This document shows, in pieces, positions 36,003 through 44,057 of a DNA stretch of 64,000 nucleotides; within the stretch, counting starts at the first letter, position 1; every line of letters starts with the position of its first letter. The notes beneath the pieces were generated by a model that had not been told where the DNA came from, searched no databases, and worked only from the letters and a program-made list of their open reading frames with translations. Both the position numbers and the translations under genes were made by a program. The stretch is from Stenotrophomonas sp. SAM-B. GTDB lineage: Bacteria; Pseudomonadota; Gammaproteobacteria; Xanthomonadales; Xanthomonadaceae. The DNA lies in assembly GCF_013387485.1 (NCBI RefSeq), contig NZ_JABBXB010000004.1:186001-250000 (forward strand). Reading direction: 5' to 3'.

Positions 36003-36653
36003 ATGAGCATGTTGGACGCGCTTGGCCCATGTTGGTGGTTGGGAAAGGAGTGCATCCCGCGATGGGAGGCCTGGGCCGTCGCCGCCGCAATTTTCGGTGG
36101 GATCGGAAGCTGGCTTGCAGCGTTCGCAACCTACTACGCAGTTGTACGGCCTGAACGGCGTAGGAGAGATGAGGCCCGTGCCGTGGCAACTACTGCGATG
36201 GAACACTTTGCAGCTGAGCTCATCGAATATAGATATCGAATCGGAAGCGTAGGTTTCCTTATACAGTTTGTGAAGACGAGCTCCTCGCCGAAAGACGCGA
36301 AGAAGTCCGTAAGCACTATGGGGAATTACGTGCTTGTGGTTCCCGAGATCGCCGTCAATAGTGAGACAGTTAAGATTGTCAAAGCGTTGAATAAGCTTCG
36401 TCGTGCATTCAAAACGTGGCTTGAAACGGTCAATACGTTTGATATGACCCCTATAAGTGATAGCCAAGGAGGAGATATCGCAGAGTACGCAGTGAGTACG
36501 CTGCACTCTCACTTTGGTTCCCTCATGAATGCGATCAGAGGAGTGGCAGAAGTGATTGAGCCTATTGTTCCAATCTATGCCGATGAGCTTAGGCTGGTCG
36601 CGAACGCAGGAAATAGCTTCCTCCCAATGGAAACGCCGCCCGACAGATTGTGA
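36003..36653 (+). CDS. Single-TM island cargo protein, unknown function
   Basis: A 216-residue protein: short N-terminus, one strong TM segment (AVAAAIFGGIGSWLAAFATYYAVVRP, about residues 25-50), and a charged helical cytoplasmic domain (MEHFAAELIEYRYRIGSVGFLIQFVKTSSSPKDAKKSV...HSHFGSLMNAIRGVAEVIEPIVPIYADEL). AAGGAAG precedes ATG 36003; ATG 36009 is an alternative. The GC content is clearly lower than in the flanks, consistent with transfer. The topology fits membrane-associated phage-defence or sensing proteins, but nothing proves that. Confidence 0.7.
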   Translation: MSMLDALGPCWWLGKECIPRWEAWAVAAAIFGGIGSWLAAFATYYAVVRPERRRRDEARAVATTAMEHFAAELIEYRYRIGSVGFLIQFVKTSSSPKDAKKSVSTMGNYVLVVPEIAVNSETVKIVKALNKLRRAFKTWLETVNTFDMTPISDSQGGDIAEYAVSTLHSHFGSLMNAIRGVAEVIEPIVPIYADELRLVANAGNSFLPMETPPDRL

Positions 36654-37082
36654 CGTTCGAGTCATGTGTCCACCGCCTGGCTGTCGATCAGGGCCAGCAG
36701 GCGATCGCCGAATTGGCAATCCGCCAGCGATCCATGCCGTCCGGCGTGCGCCGAGAAGAACTCTACAGCCTCGCGGAACTCCACCAAGTCCACGGCCTGC
36801 GTGTTCGCATCAGCCCGTGCTGTGCCTGCCAGAACGGTTCTGCCCAGTGCCCGGTGGGTGGCGGTGTATGGCCTTGGGCGCCAACTATCAGCGTGCCGGT
36901 GATTATGTCGGCAACGGGGGCACGGATACCCGACATCACCGGCGGTGCAGAGCGGTGATCACGATCACACTGCGAATCAGCTCAGATATTTCCTACACAG
37001 ATTTAGGGGCTTCCTTCCTCCCGACTGGTCTCAGGGGGGGGCAGACTGGAGGGCCGGGATACGCCGGCCACAGGAAGAACTA
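36654..37082. other. Island gap with a decayed gene fragment
   Basis: No intact gene is convincing here. A GC-rich reading frame on the minus strand (36662-36868, ending TGA at 36662) encodes a natural-looking C-terminal stretch, AVDLVEFREAVEFFSAHAGRHGSLADCQFGDRLLALIDSQAVDT, but has no good start codon. It looks like the remnant of an island or phage gene. A plus-strand frame at 36650-36958 is judged a shadow of it. Confidence 0.45.
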
Positions 37083-37649
37083 ATGAACTTTGGGAAGAAG
37101 TTGTTCGCAACATCTGCGCTTGGCGTTGCGCTCTGCGTCGCAGGTTCGGCAGGGGCTCAAGAGCTAGATTACCTCGGAGCAACGCGCCAAATTATCAGTG
37201 AGGCGAAGGCTCAGCCCGCTTCACTTCCCGTAGGTGTTCAGTTGGTGGAGTTGGAGCGGTGGTTCTATCGAGACGACACCTATTCCGTCCGACCGCTCCC
37301 GAGCGGTGGGCCACAGATTCACCCTGGCAGCAGGCAAGGCGTCTTGGGCTTCATCTCGTACTATCCGTTTGAGGGCAGCCAAACCCTCTACTCGTGCAAC
37401 ACGAATGACTATCGCGACAGATTTACGTCCTTGGATCCGAACTGCGAAGGTCATATAAAAATGACCGCCAGCCCGATCACTGGCTACATCGCGAGTACGC
37501 AGCTGGCTGGTACGGTTCCCCTTTATCGCTGCATGCGTGGTGGACTGAAGCCGGGCAACTGGGCGGACCATTTCGACACGACGAGTGCAAACTGCGAGAA
37601 CGTAAAAAATCCTGCCAATGACGGGATTATTGGCTACATCTGGCTGTAA
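37083..37649 (+). CDS. Secreted repeat protein, unknown function (island cargo)
   Basis: A 188-residue exported protein with signal peptide (LFATSALGVALCVAGSAGA). The C-terminal half carries two copies of a pattern built on LGFISYYPFEGSQTLYSCNTNDYRDRFTSLDPNCEG and GYIASTQLAGTVPLYRCMRGGLKPGNWADHFDTTSANCE. Each has a GYI/GFI strand, LYxC, a D-H/R-F-x-S/T turn and a Cys, ending GIIGYIWL. This resembles secreted beta-repeat (DUF5648-like) proteins of unknown function. AGGAAG precedes ATG 37083. Confidence 0.7.
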   Translation: MNFGKKLFATSALGVALCVAGSAGAQELDYLGATRQIISEAKAQPASLPVGVQLVELERWFYRDDTYSVRPLPSGGPQIHPGSRQGVLGFISYYPFEGSQTLYSCNTNDYRDRFTSLDPNCEGHIKMTASPITGYIASTQLAGTVPLYRCMRGGLKPGNWADHFDTTSANCENVKNPANDGIIGYIWL

Positions 37650-37963
37650 CGCGATTCAAGTCCTGCCCGCCATCGGCTTCTGTGGCGGGCAGGACTTGGC
37701 ATACCTCGGCGTTGCGTTGGCACCCCAATCGCTGCTGATCAAGCAACCTGCATGCAGCTTGGATTGATTGTTCCGTGGCGTGTTCATCGCGCGGCTGACG
37801 CGATAGGCCTGCATCGCAGGCGGCTCGCTGGCTAGCAGCATCGCCATCGTATCGTCGGCCTCAGCCGCCATCCACTAATCTGCCTGGCGGTTACCTAATC
37901 TCAATGTAGTTGATTGGTGTGCACGTTATACTCCGCGCAGAATTTTGCTTCTGGAGCATATGG

Positions 37964-38287
37964 ATGCGTGCGAAGATCGCTGTCATGGCGGTAGCTTTGG
38001 TCGGCCTCGTCGGCTGTTCGACCCATCGGGAGTTGCTAGTAACTGGGGGAAGCAGGGCGGATGGAATCGTCGAGCTTGGGTACGAGCGAAACGAGTTCCA
38101 GCGTGTCCAGTTCGATGCAGATGCCGCCGAGGCTCTGGCCGCGAAACGCTGCAAGGGTTGGGGCTACGAAGACGCTGAATCTTTTGGTACGGAGAAATCC
38201 ACCTGTACAAGCCGGCGCGGGTTCGGCAACTGTGGCGGTAGACAGGTCATGATCCAGTACCAGTGCTTGGGCAACCCAGAACGCTGA
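37964..38287 (+). CDS. YecR-like lipoprotein (island cargo)
   Basis: A 107-residue lipoprotein with lipobox GLVGC (MRAKIAVMAVALVGLVGC). It continues STHRELLVTGGSRADGIVELGYERNEF...AAKRCKGWGYEDAESFGTEKSTC...QVMIQYQCLG, which matches the YecR lipoprotein family from enterobacterial motility regions; the function is unknown. Four Cys in the mature part may form two disulfides. GGAG is 8 nt before ATG 37964. No flagellar gene is nearby, so it is an island passenger. Confidence 0.75.
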   Translation: MRAKIAVMAVALVGLVGCSTHRELLVTGGSRADGIVELGYERNEFQRVQFDADAAEALAAKRCKGWGYEDAESFGTEKSTCTSRRGFGNCGGRQVMIQYQCLGNPER

Positions 38288-39162
38288 TGCAAAGGTAGTC
38301 AGGCTGCATTAGGGACATGCAGATGTTATCCATCTGGGCGATCTGTGGTCGCCGAATCCGGGAGCCGCAGGCAGCTCAGCCTAGGTGATGGGGCGACCTG
38401 AGCAGCCGCCTCGCCGGAACCTTTGGATCGCCCAGACGCGCGGTCGCGGAATCTGAGATCCCGGCCCCTATCCTGATCCAGTGCTTCCCCCTGCAACTAC
38501 AACGGGCTTCACGACAGCACCTCGCCCCGCGGACTGGGTGTAGGACGGCGAGCGGTGGGGGTTGCGGCAGAACGGCCGGGAGATCGCCGCCGTGCTAGCC
38601 GATGCCAAGGACGCTGTGTCCGACCGTCCTGCCGAAAGCGCTGGGAAGACAAGGAGGGTCGGGCCGCCACCGTGCGCCAAGGCAAACACTACGCCGAGCG
38701 GTGGTGCGCGGCCCGAGTAGTCGAGGGTGTGCCGCTGAAGAAGGCCGTAGCGCAGCTGGTAGCGACGAACGAGCCGGGCCCCAAGCTCCCCCGCACCGAG
38801 ATACGGCAGCAGAGGCGCCCTGACGCGATGCCCAACCCGAAGATGTAGCAGGCGCGGCTGCCTCACCAGTCAGCCGGCGTTGCCTCCGTATCGGCGCGTG
38901 CGACCGACAGTGGCGACAGTAGCCGCATGGATCAGAAGAGCATCGGCAAGGCGCGCTAGGCGTGCGCGAGGGCGGCTTCGCTATGGCAGTAGGCCGACGA
39001 CCTAGACAGGAATCACAGCGGCGGCTGGCGGGTGCGGGCAAAGAGAGGCAGGGGCGCCGACCGCCTCCGAGTTGAGGCGGCGCGCTTCGATCGAATCGCG
39101 ACCCGCTTAAATCCCCGCCCGGACCACGAGGCTGCATGACGCCGCTGTACCACCGCTATTTT
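38288..39162. other. Island gap with decayed reading frames
   Basis: 875 bp, GC-rich, without an intact gene that I can support. Short natural-looking fragments occur in different plus-strand frames: RQNGREIAAVLADAKDAVSD (around 38565-38625), KHYAERWCAARVVEGVPLKKAVAQLVATNEPG (around 38680-38780) and DRLRVEAARFDRIATRLNPRPDHEAA before a stop at 39137. Frame changes between them indicate pseudogenes of phage/island genes. No terminator or repeat is obvious. Confidence 0.5.
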
Positions 39163-39900
39163 TCAGAAGGTGTTAGCGATGCTATCCAAAGTCGTGAGCA
39201 CAATTTCCAAGCGACTATCCGCCTTGCCCTTCGGCTTTGCCTTGAGCCACGCTCCCACGTTTGCCGGCTTGTTTACCCCGCGTTTTAGGCCCGTCGAATG
39301 TAGCGCCGCAGCGTCCAAAGCACGATTCATCGCCTTGCCCGACCGCTCACTTCTATGTGCAATGTGATTTCTCATCGAGATCATTGCGTCGACGGTCGCG
39401 CTGCTTTTCGAAGAGACTTTCGTGAACTTTTTCGCATGATCGGCAGAAAGAAGTCTCACTGCACCTTCTTTGAGTAGCTCGTAATTCGAGTATGTGATGT
39501 TGTTGCCTGAAGGATTGGCTAGCGATTGCACGTCCGCCTTGCTGAGATGAGTCGGAAATGTGATCTTTCCGAAAAGATCATGCAGTGCTTTGGGCTTTCC
39601 GCTATTGCGTAGATGCTCGTCGAAGGAGTTTTGCAAGTGAACTTTTAGCTGTGATGGGTTGCGATTCATGTACGCGATGAACATGTCGCTGACGAAGCCC
39701 TCCCAACTCACGGCTGCCGCCATCAGCATATGCTCGCTTAGAGTTGACTGATCGCTTTTGCTCGGTAATCCGTCTAGACCCGCAGCGTAGAATGTTCGGA
39801 TTCCTTGCACCTGTTGGATGAAGTCCGTCTTCACCGAGGTTGGATCGATCTTCCGCACAGGACTGTCCTTGTTCTCTGAGTTCACAGCAGATTCGCGCAT
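39163..39900 (-). CDS. HEPN-motif protein, candidate RNase/defence effector (island cargo)
   Basis: A 245-residue cytosolic, largely helical protein. MRNHIAHRS contains R177-N-x3-H182, the RNxxxH signature of HEPN ribonucleases, in a helix late in the protein, as in Abi-type and MAE_28990-like HEPN families. An upstream helix (EHMLMAAAVSWEGFVSDMFIAYMNRNPSQL) has the look of the first HEPN helix. HEPN proteins are frequent toxins or anti-phage RNases. The gene is markedly less GC-rich than the flanks and sits beside the integrase remnant. No partner antitoxin or nucleotidyltransferase (MNT) gene adjoins it. Start at 39900 is uncertain because the ribosome site is weak. Confidence 0.72.
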   Translation of the reverse strand: MRESAVNSENKDSPVRKIDPTSVKTDFIQQVQGIRTFYAAGLDGLPSKSDQSTLSEHMLMAAAVSWEGFVSDMFIAYMNRNPSQLKVHLQNSFDEHLRNSGKPKALHDLFGKITFPTHLSKADVQSLANPSGNNITYSNYELLKEGAVRLLSADHAKKFTKVSSKSSATVDAMISMRNHIAHRSERSGKAMNRALDAAALHSTGLKRGVNKPANVGAWLKAKPKGKADSRLEIVLTTLDSIANTF

Positions 39901-39923
39901 CCGAGCTCGCGTTGCAAGGTGAC

Positions 39924-40678
39924 CTAGGTCTTGCTTGAAACCATCGTCACAACATTCTCGCTGCGCAGGCAGTCAAGGTAGTCCGCCCACTCCTGCATCA
40001 TCCGCGTGCGCTCCACCAGGTGCGTGGTCCGATTGTGGACCCGGCCGTTCGAATCCTTTACCGCGTGCGCCAGCTGGCGCTCAATGATGTCCGGGCGGTA
40101 ACCCAGCACCTCATCCAGCAGTGTGCGCGCGGTCGCCCGGAATCCGTGGCCGGTCACCGTGTCCTTGTCGAACCCCATGACCCGCAGCGCCGCGGGCACG
40201 GCCACCTCGGACATGGCCCGTTTGTCGGTGCGCCCGCCGGCGAACACGTACTGCCCGTGGCCGGTGATCTGCTGCAGCTCCGACAGCACCTCTACCGCCT
40301 GTCTTGCGAGGGAAACAATGTGTGCCTGGCGCATCTTCTGCGCGCGGCCGGGATGCTCCACACAGCGGCATCCAGATCGACCTTGGTCCTCCGCCACGGA
40401 ACGGGAGGTGGTCGCAGCCTTGCGGTGTTCGCTCGGGTCCATGCCGCTGGACAGTAGGCGCCGCGCGTCCTCTCGCGCCTCTCTGGCATTGGCCAGGCTG
40501 ACCTCGGGGTACAGGCCTAACGTCAGGAGCTACTCCCTACCGGCTACACGGTACTTCCATCGCCAGTTTTTGGCGTCGGCAACGGTGGCAAGGAGGACAG
40601 GTCGCCACCGTCGTCAGACAGCTTCTGCTGCCTCTCGGTGGCCTTCACGCGACGGATCGCGGCATAGGACAGGGGCAT
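39924..40678 (-). pseudogene. P4-type tyrosine integrase, decayed
   Basis: Remains of an integrase of about 400 residues. From ATG 40678 the N-terminus reads MPLSYAAIRRVKATERQQKLSDDGG, then shifts frame to NWRWKYRVAGRE, meets an in-frame TAG, and resumes LLTLGLYPEVSLANAREAREDARRLLSSGMDPSEHRKAATT. A central deletion follows, with two further frame changes (AAVWSIPAAR to KMRQAHIVSLARQAVEVL). The C-terminus is readable: TGHGFRATARTLLDEVLGYRPDIIERQLAHAVKDSNGRVHNRTTHLVERTRMMQEWADYL. The catalytic Tyr expected before NRT is His (CAC, one base from TAC). It once inserted the island at ssrA. Confidence 0.9.
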
Positions 40679-40763
40679 GGGGTACAAGGTTTTCAGGGCG
40701 GGCTTGTGCCCCTAGATATACCCCCAGCGTCTCATGGGCTGCAACGGAACAGGCCGGACACCC

Positions 40764-40853
40764 CCGGACAACAAAAAAGCCGGAACCCCTTGTTTGACGG
40801 GAGGTTCCGGCTTTCTGTGGTCCTTGTGGGACCGTCTAATGGTGGAGGTGGGC
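40764..40853. repeat. ssrA-proximal attachment-site repeat (90 bp)
   Basis: Perfect copy of 35306-35395. It holds the 3' end of the intact tmRNA gene (last 14 nt, 40840-40853) and its terminator, so the tmRNA gene stays functional after integration. Confidence 0.9.
40773..40814 (-). terminator. ssrA terminator
   Basis: Read on the minus strand, AAAGCCGGAACC and GGTTCCGGCTTT form a 12-bp stem ending in a T-run, 26 nt after the tmRNA 3' CCA. Confidence 0.85.
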
Positions 40854-41242
40854 GGAATTGAACCGCCGTCCGAAGGCACTCCATCCCCGGTACTACATGC
40901 TTAGCTCACCGTTGAATCTCATCCTGTGGCAGCACGGTGTGCAAAGCGCACCCCAGGACCAGCCTGCTTTAGTTAAGTCGTGACTGACAGGCAGCCATCA
41001 CAACCGGTTCCGTGATAATGACCCTACATCTACGAGCACGGGCACAAGTAGGTTCGGGGGTTCGCCTAAGGCGGCTGTAGAACTAAACGCTAAAGCTGTT
41101 TTTAGGCAGCGATTGCGAAGTCGTTCGAACCGTAGTTGTCGTCGTTGGCAACTAAAAGTTTGCTGCTGGATTAACGAGGAAAGCTGCCCCCTCGGCATGC
41201 ACCAAGTAACTTCACAACCCCCGTCGAAACCAATGCACCCCC
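40840..41242 (-). ncRNA. ssrA: Transfer-messenger RNA (tmRNA)
   Basis: Rescues stalled ribosomes with SmpB. The 5' end GGGGGTG (41242) pairs with CACCTCC before the encoded ACCA at the 3' end (40840), forming the tRNA-like acceptor stem; the T-arm GGTTCAATTCCGCC is intact. The tag reading frame starts at GCC (41149-41147) and ends at TAA (41104-41102), encoding ANDDNYGSNDFAIAA, whose AA end targets products for ClpXP. A conserved pseudoknot-rich region follows. About 403 nt, slightly longer than many tmRNAs. smpB is encoded about 1.8 kb away. The gene carries the island's attachment site at its 3' end. Confidence 0.96.
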
Positions 41243-41296
41243 GGTTTCTTCAAGAACCGCACTTCATCCGGAAACGGCACCGGACGTCTACTTGAC

Positions 41297-41318
41297 GGAT
41301 TGGATCCTACTCCAATCC
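41297..41318 (-). terminator. Hairpin between the 117-aa gene and ssrA
   Basis: GGATTGG / CCAATCC, 7-bp stem with 8-nt loop, 31 bp after the stop of the gene at 41349-41702, read on the minus strand. No strong U-tract. Confidence 0.35.
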
Positions 41319-41348
41319 AGCTGAACAGTCACCTTGCCCGCCAGGTAC

Positions 41349-41702
41349 TTACTTCTGCAGCTGGCGGCGGCTGTCGGCCTTGTGGCGGGCCTTTTCCTTC
41401 TTCAGACGGTTGTGCTCGTTGCGCACGGTCATCGCCTGCTTCTTGGCCTGCGGTTCGACCCGGGCCATCAGCGACTCCACCTGGGCCACCAGGCGGCGGT
41501 GCTCCAGGCTGTCGTAGCTCTGCGTCTCCGAGGCGACGCGCTTGGCGTTGCGGATCAGGTAGGTCAGCACCTTCAGCAGCGCGGCCGGGTCCATGGCGCG
41601 GGCGAGTTCGTCAAAGATGAACTCCAGCGCCGCCACGTCGGCGCGCAGGGTGGTCAGTTCGTCCGCCGCCAGTGCGGGTGCCGGGGTAGTTTCGAGAGTC
41701 AC
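41349..41702 (-). CDS. Hypothetical helical protein, 117 residues
   Basis: MTLETTPAPALAADELTTLRADVAALEFIFDELARAMDPAALLKVLTYLIRNAKRVASETQSYDSLEHRRLVAQVESLMARVEPQAKKQAMTVRNEHNRLKKEKARHKADSRRQLQK. An acidic helical start and a very basic, coiled C-terminus. Function unknown. It lies upstream of ssrA on the same strand. Confidence 0.7.
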   Translation of the reverse strand: MTLETTPAPALAADELTTLRADVAALEFIFDELARAMDPAALLKVLTYLIRNAKRVASETQSYDSLEHRRLVAQVESLMARVEPQAKKQAMTVRNEHNRLKKEKARHKADSRRQLQK

Positions 41703-41869
41703 GCGCGGATCCTTTCCGTATCAATGCGGGGATTCTGACAGTTGTGCGGGGTTGGCGGGGAAAGATCGTTGTCCCGCTGGCGTCCGTAGGTCAGGCGGGG
41801 CGGGCCCCCGGGTGCACGGGCGGACTACAATCCGGCCCCGGAAGGGCGGTTGCAGACAGGGACGAGGCG

Positions 41870-42619
41870 TTGAAGAAGCAGGTGTGGATTGCAGTGGCGG
41901 TGCTGGTGGTGGCGGTGATCGGAGCCGCCAGCGTTTGGCGGTCGACGTCGGGTGCGCAGGCGCCTCACGGGGCAGGGCAGGCGTCGAAACCGGCCGGACA
42001 GGCGGCCACGCCTTCGGTGGAAGCGGCGCCGACCGCCTCGATCAAACCGCCGCATCCCTTCCCCGATCTCCCCCGCTCGCGGGAGGGGCTGGATATCGGC
42101 CAGGACCCCTTCAGCACCGGTCACCCGGAGGAGCGGCGCTGGCTCGACCAGCACGGCTTCCCCAATGGCGCGCAGTGGACCCGCTATCAGCAGGCCTCCG
42201 ACGCCGAGCTCGACCAGGCGGCACGGGCCGGCGACACGGTGGCGGCAACGATGCGCGATGCGCGGCGGCTGGGCGTGGATCCGGAGGCCGAAAGTCGTCT
42301 GCTGGCCGCCGGCGCGGAAGGCGATCTGTTCGCGCTGAGCCTGCTGTCGTCCTGGAAGGCGGGTACCCATGCGGCAGGAATTCCCGAGGCCTACGCGATA
42401 TCCCGCGTGGCCGAGATGCGCGGTGATCTCACCACGGCGCTGCACCGGGAAGTGATGCTGGGGGCGCGGCTGAGCGGCGAGCAGCGCCTGCTGGCCGAGG
42501 CCGAGGCGCTGCATCTGAATCTGCATCTCAATGCGTTGTACCGCCAGAAGCACGGCGTGGACCCGCCGCCGGTGGAGATGCGGCCCTACCTGGCCGATCC
42601 GGACGATACTGCGCGCTGA
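41870..42619 (+). CDS. Membrane-anchored hypothetical protein, 249 residues
   Basis: TTG at 41870 starts KKQVWIAVAVLVVAVIGAASVW, one N-terminal TM segment, followed by an Ala/Pro linker and a soluble domain (DIGQDPFSTGHPEERRWLDQHGFPNGAQWTRYQQASDAELDQAARAGDTVAATMRDARRLG...) with Sel1/TPR-like helices (LGVDPEAESRLLAAGAEGDLFALSLLSSWKAG). Function unknown. A TTG start is needed to keep the TM at the N-terminus; a longer frame to 41744 looks artificial. Confidence 0.65.
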   Translation: MKKQVWIAVAVLVVAVIGAASVWRSTSGAQAPHGAGQASKPAGQAATPSVEAAPTASIKPPHPFPDLPRSREGLDIGQDPFSTGHPEERRWLDQHGFPNGAQWTRYQQASDAELDQAARAGDTVAATMRDARRLGVDPEAESRLLAAGAEGDLFALSLLSSWKAGTHAAGIPEAYAISRVAEMRGDLTTALHREVMLGARLSGEQRLLAEAEALHLNLHLNALYRQKHGVDPPPVEMRPYLADPDDTAR

Positions 42620-42636
42620 AGGCGCCGCACAGGGCC

Positions 42637-43065
42637 CTACAGCCGCTTGCGTAGATACAGCCGCTGATGACCGGGCGGAAACTCCTCCAGTCGGCCGAAC
42701 ACCTCATAGCCCTGCTTGAGGTAGAAGCCCTCGGCCTGCCAGGAGAAGGTATCCAGCGTCACGGCGTGTGCGCCGAGCGTGCGGGCCTGGTGTTCGGCAT
42801 CGGCCAGCAGGGCCTGGCCCAGGCCTTCGCCGCGACGGGTGTCGTCGACCCACAGCGCATGCACCATCAGCCAGCCACCGCAGACATCGGCGGCGATCCC
42901 GGCCACCACCTGGCCGGCGGCGTCGTGGATCACGCGGTTGACCGGCTGGTCGTCCAGGGCATCGCCGCTGGCGGCCTGGTTGAAGGCCAGCAGACCGGCG
43001 AACACCGCGCGGGTGTCCTCGGCGCTGGCCGGCTGGATGCCCGGCGCGGGCACCGTGCGCGTCAT
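42637..43065 (-). CDS. GNAT-family N-acetyltransferase
   Basis: A 142-residue acetyltransferase: VIHDAAGQVVAGIAADVCGGWLMVHALWVDDTRRGEGLGQALLADAEHQARTLGAHAVTLDTFSWQAEGFYLKQGYEVFGRLEEFPPGHQRLYLRKRL. The RRGEGLGQAL loop binds acetyl-CoA, and the FPPGHQR end is typical of a small GNAT subgroup. Overlaps the smpB stop by 1 nt at the start (same strand), so it may be coupled to smpB. Substrate unknown. Confidence 0.88.
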   Translation of the reverse strand: MTRTVPAPGIQPASAEDTRAVFAGLLAFNQAASGDALDDQPVNRVIHDAAGQVVAGIAADVCGGWLMVHALWVDDTRRGEGLGQALLADAEHQARTLGAHAVTLDTFSWQAEGFYLKQGYEVFGRLEEFPPGHQRLYLRKRL

Positions 43066-43568
43066 CAGGCGTCGCGGTTGTGGCGGCGCATCGTGCGCGA
43101 CTTCTCGCGCGCCCAGTCGCGGTCCTTCTCGGCATCGCGCTTGTCGTGGGTCTGCTTGCCCTTGGCCAGCGCGATCTCGAGCTTGATCTTGTTCTTGCTC
43201 CAGTACATCGCGGTGGGCACGATCGTGTAACCGTCGCGCTGGACCTTGCCGATCAGCTTGTCGATCTCGCTGCGATGCAGGAGCAGCTTGCGCTCCCGGC
43301 GGTCGTTGGCCACCACGTGGGTGGAGGCCTGGATCAACGGGGTGATCTGCGCACCGATCAGGTAGATCTCGCCATCACGCACGTAGGCGTACGCATCGAT
43401 GATGTTGCCGCGCCCGGCGCGGATCGACTTGACCTCCCAGCCCTGCAGGGCCAGGCCGGCTTCGAAGCGATCTTCGATGTGGTACTCGTGACGGGCACGC
43501 TTGTTGAGCGCGATGGTTTTGTTGGCCGTCGCGTCCTTTGCTTTATCCTTGCCGCTGTTCTTGCTCAT
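43065..43568 (-). CDS. smpB: SsrA-binding protein SmpB
   Basis: Essential partner of tmRNA in trans-translation. The 167-residue product has [39 protein letters not shown], the OB-fold core, and a basic C-terminal tail ([32 protein letters not shown]) that fits in the ribosome A site. ATG 43568 starts MSKNSGKDK. It is divergent from ratA, with 57 bp between the starts. Confidence 0.96.
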   Translation of the reverse strand: MSKNSGKDKAKDATANKTIALNKRARHEYHIEDRFEAGLALQGWEVKSIRAGRGNIIDAYAYVRDGEIYLIGAQITPLIQASTHVVANDRRERKLLLHRSEIDKLIGKVQRDGYTIVPTAMYWSKNKIKLEIALAKGKQTHDKRDAEKDRDWAREKSRTMRRHNRDA

Positions 43569-43625
43569 TTCCCTATTGTCTCCGATTCGGGCACGCCCGG
43601 TCGATTCATCAGACATCTGTATCGC

Positions 43626-44054
43626 ATGCCAACTATCCGCCGTAGTGCCCTGGTCGAACATTCGGCTGCCCGAATGTTCGACCTGGTCAATGATATTGAC
43701 GCCTATCCGCGCCGCTTCCGCTGGTGTTCGGCCTCGCAGATCCTGGAGTCCGGCCCGGACCGCCTGGTCGCGCGCCTGGATCTGGGCTTCGGTTCGTTCT
43801 CGACCTGGTTCATGACCGAGAACACGCTGCAGCGCCCGCACAGCATCGATATGCAGCTCAAGGACGGGCCGTTCAAGCGCCTGCACGGGCGCTGGGAGTT
43901 CCATGCGCTGGCCGAGGACGCCTGCAAGGTCACGCTCACGCTGGAGTTCGAGCCGACCTCACGCCTGCTCGGTCCGGCCTTGGCGCTGGGCTTCCAGGGT
44001 CTGGCCGATCGCATGGTGAATGATTTCGTCCGCGTCGCCGACGCCCAGGAGTGA
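43626..44054 (+). CDS. ratA: Ribosome association toxin RatA / START-type protein
   Basis: A 142-residue polyketide cyclase/START-domain protein: [74 protein letters not shown]...[16 protein letters not shown]. RatA has been reported to block 70S assembly, while the wider family (COQ10-like) binds coenzyme Q. ATG 43626 begins the canonical motif. It forms an operon with rnfH, next to smpB as in many gammaproteobacteria. Confidence 0.92.
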   Translation: MPTIRRSALVEHSAARMFDLVNDIDAYPRRFRWCSASQILESGPDRLVARLDLGFGSFSTWFMTENTLQRPHSIDMQLKDGPFKRLHGRWEFHALAEDACKVTLTLEFEPTSRLLGPALALGFQGLADRMVNDFVRVADAQE

Positions 44055-44057
44055 GCC

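Larger units (their letters stand above)
35306..40853. mobile_element. ssrA-integrated genomic island (decayed), 5.46-kb unit
   Basis: The segment is bounded by perfect 90-bp direct repeats that both carry the tmRNA 3' end, with a P4-type integrase pseudogene (39924-40678) next to the ssrA-proximal repeat, the usual position for such integrases. An AlpA-type regulator lies at the other end. The genes inside are visibly less GC-rich than the flanks. The integrase is broken and no other recombinase is present, so the island is probably stuck. Cargo: 36003-36653, 37083-37649, 37964-38287 and 39163-39900. Confidence 0.88.

Noticed and set aside
36650..36958. 102-codon plus-strand ORF in the island
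   Set aside because: Unnatural composition; the minus strand of the same stretch has a better protein-like fragment.
38468..38866. Several ORFs in both strands of the island gap
   Set aside because: No start sites, shifting frames and biased composition; treated as decayed sequence.
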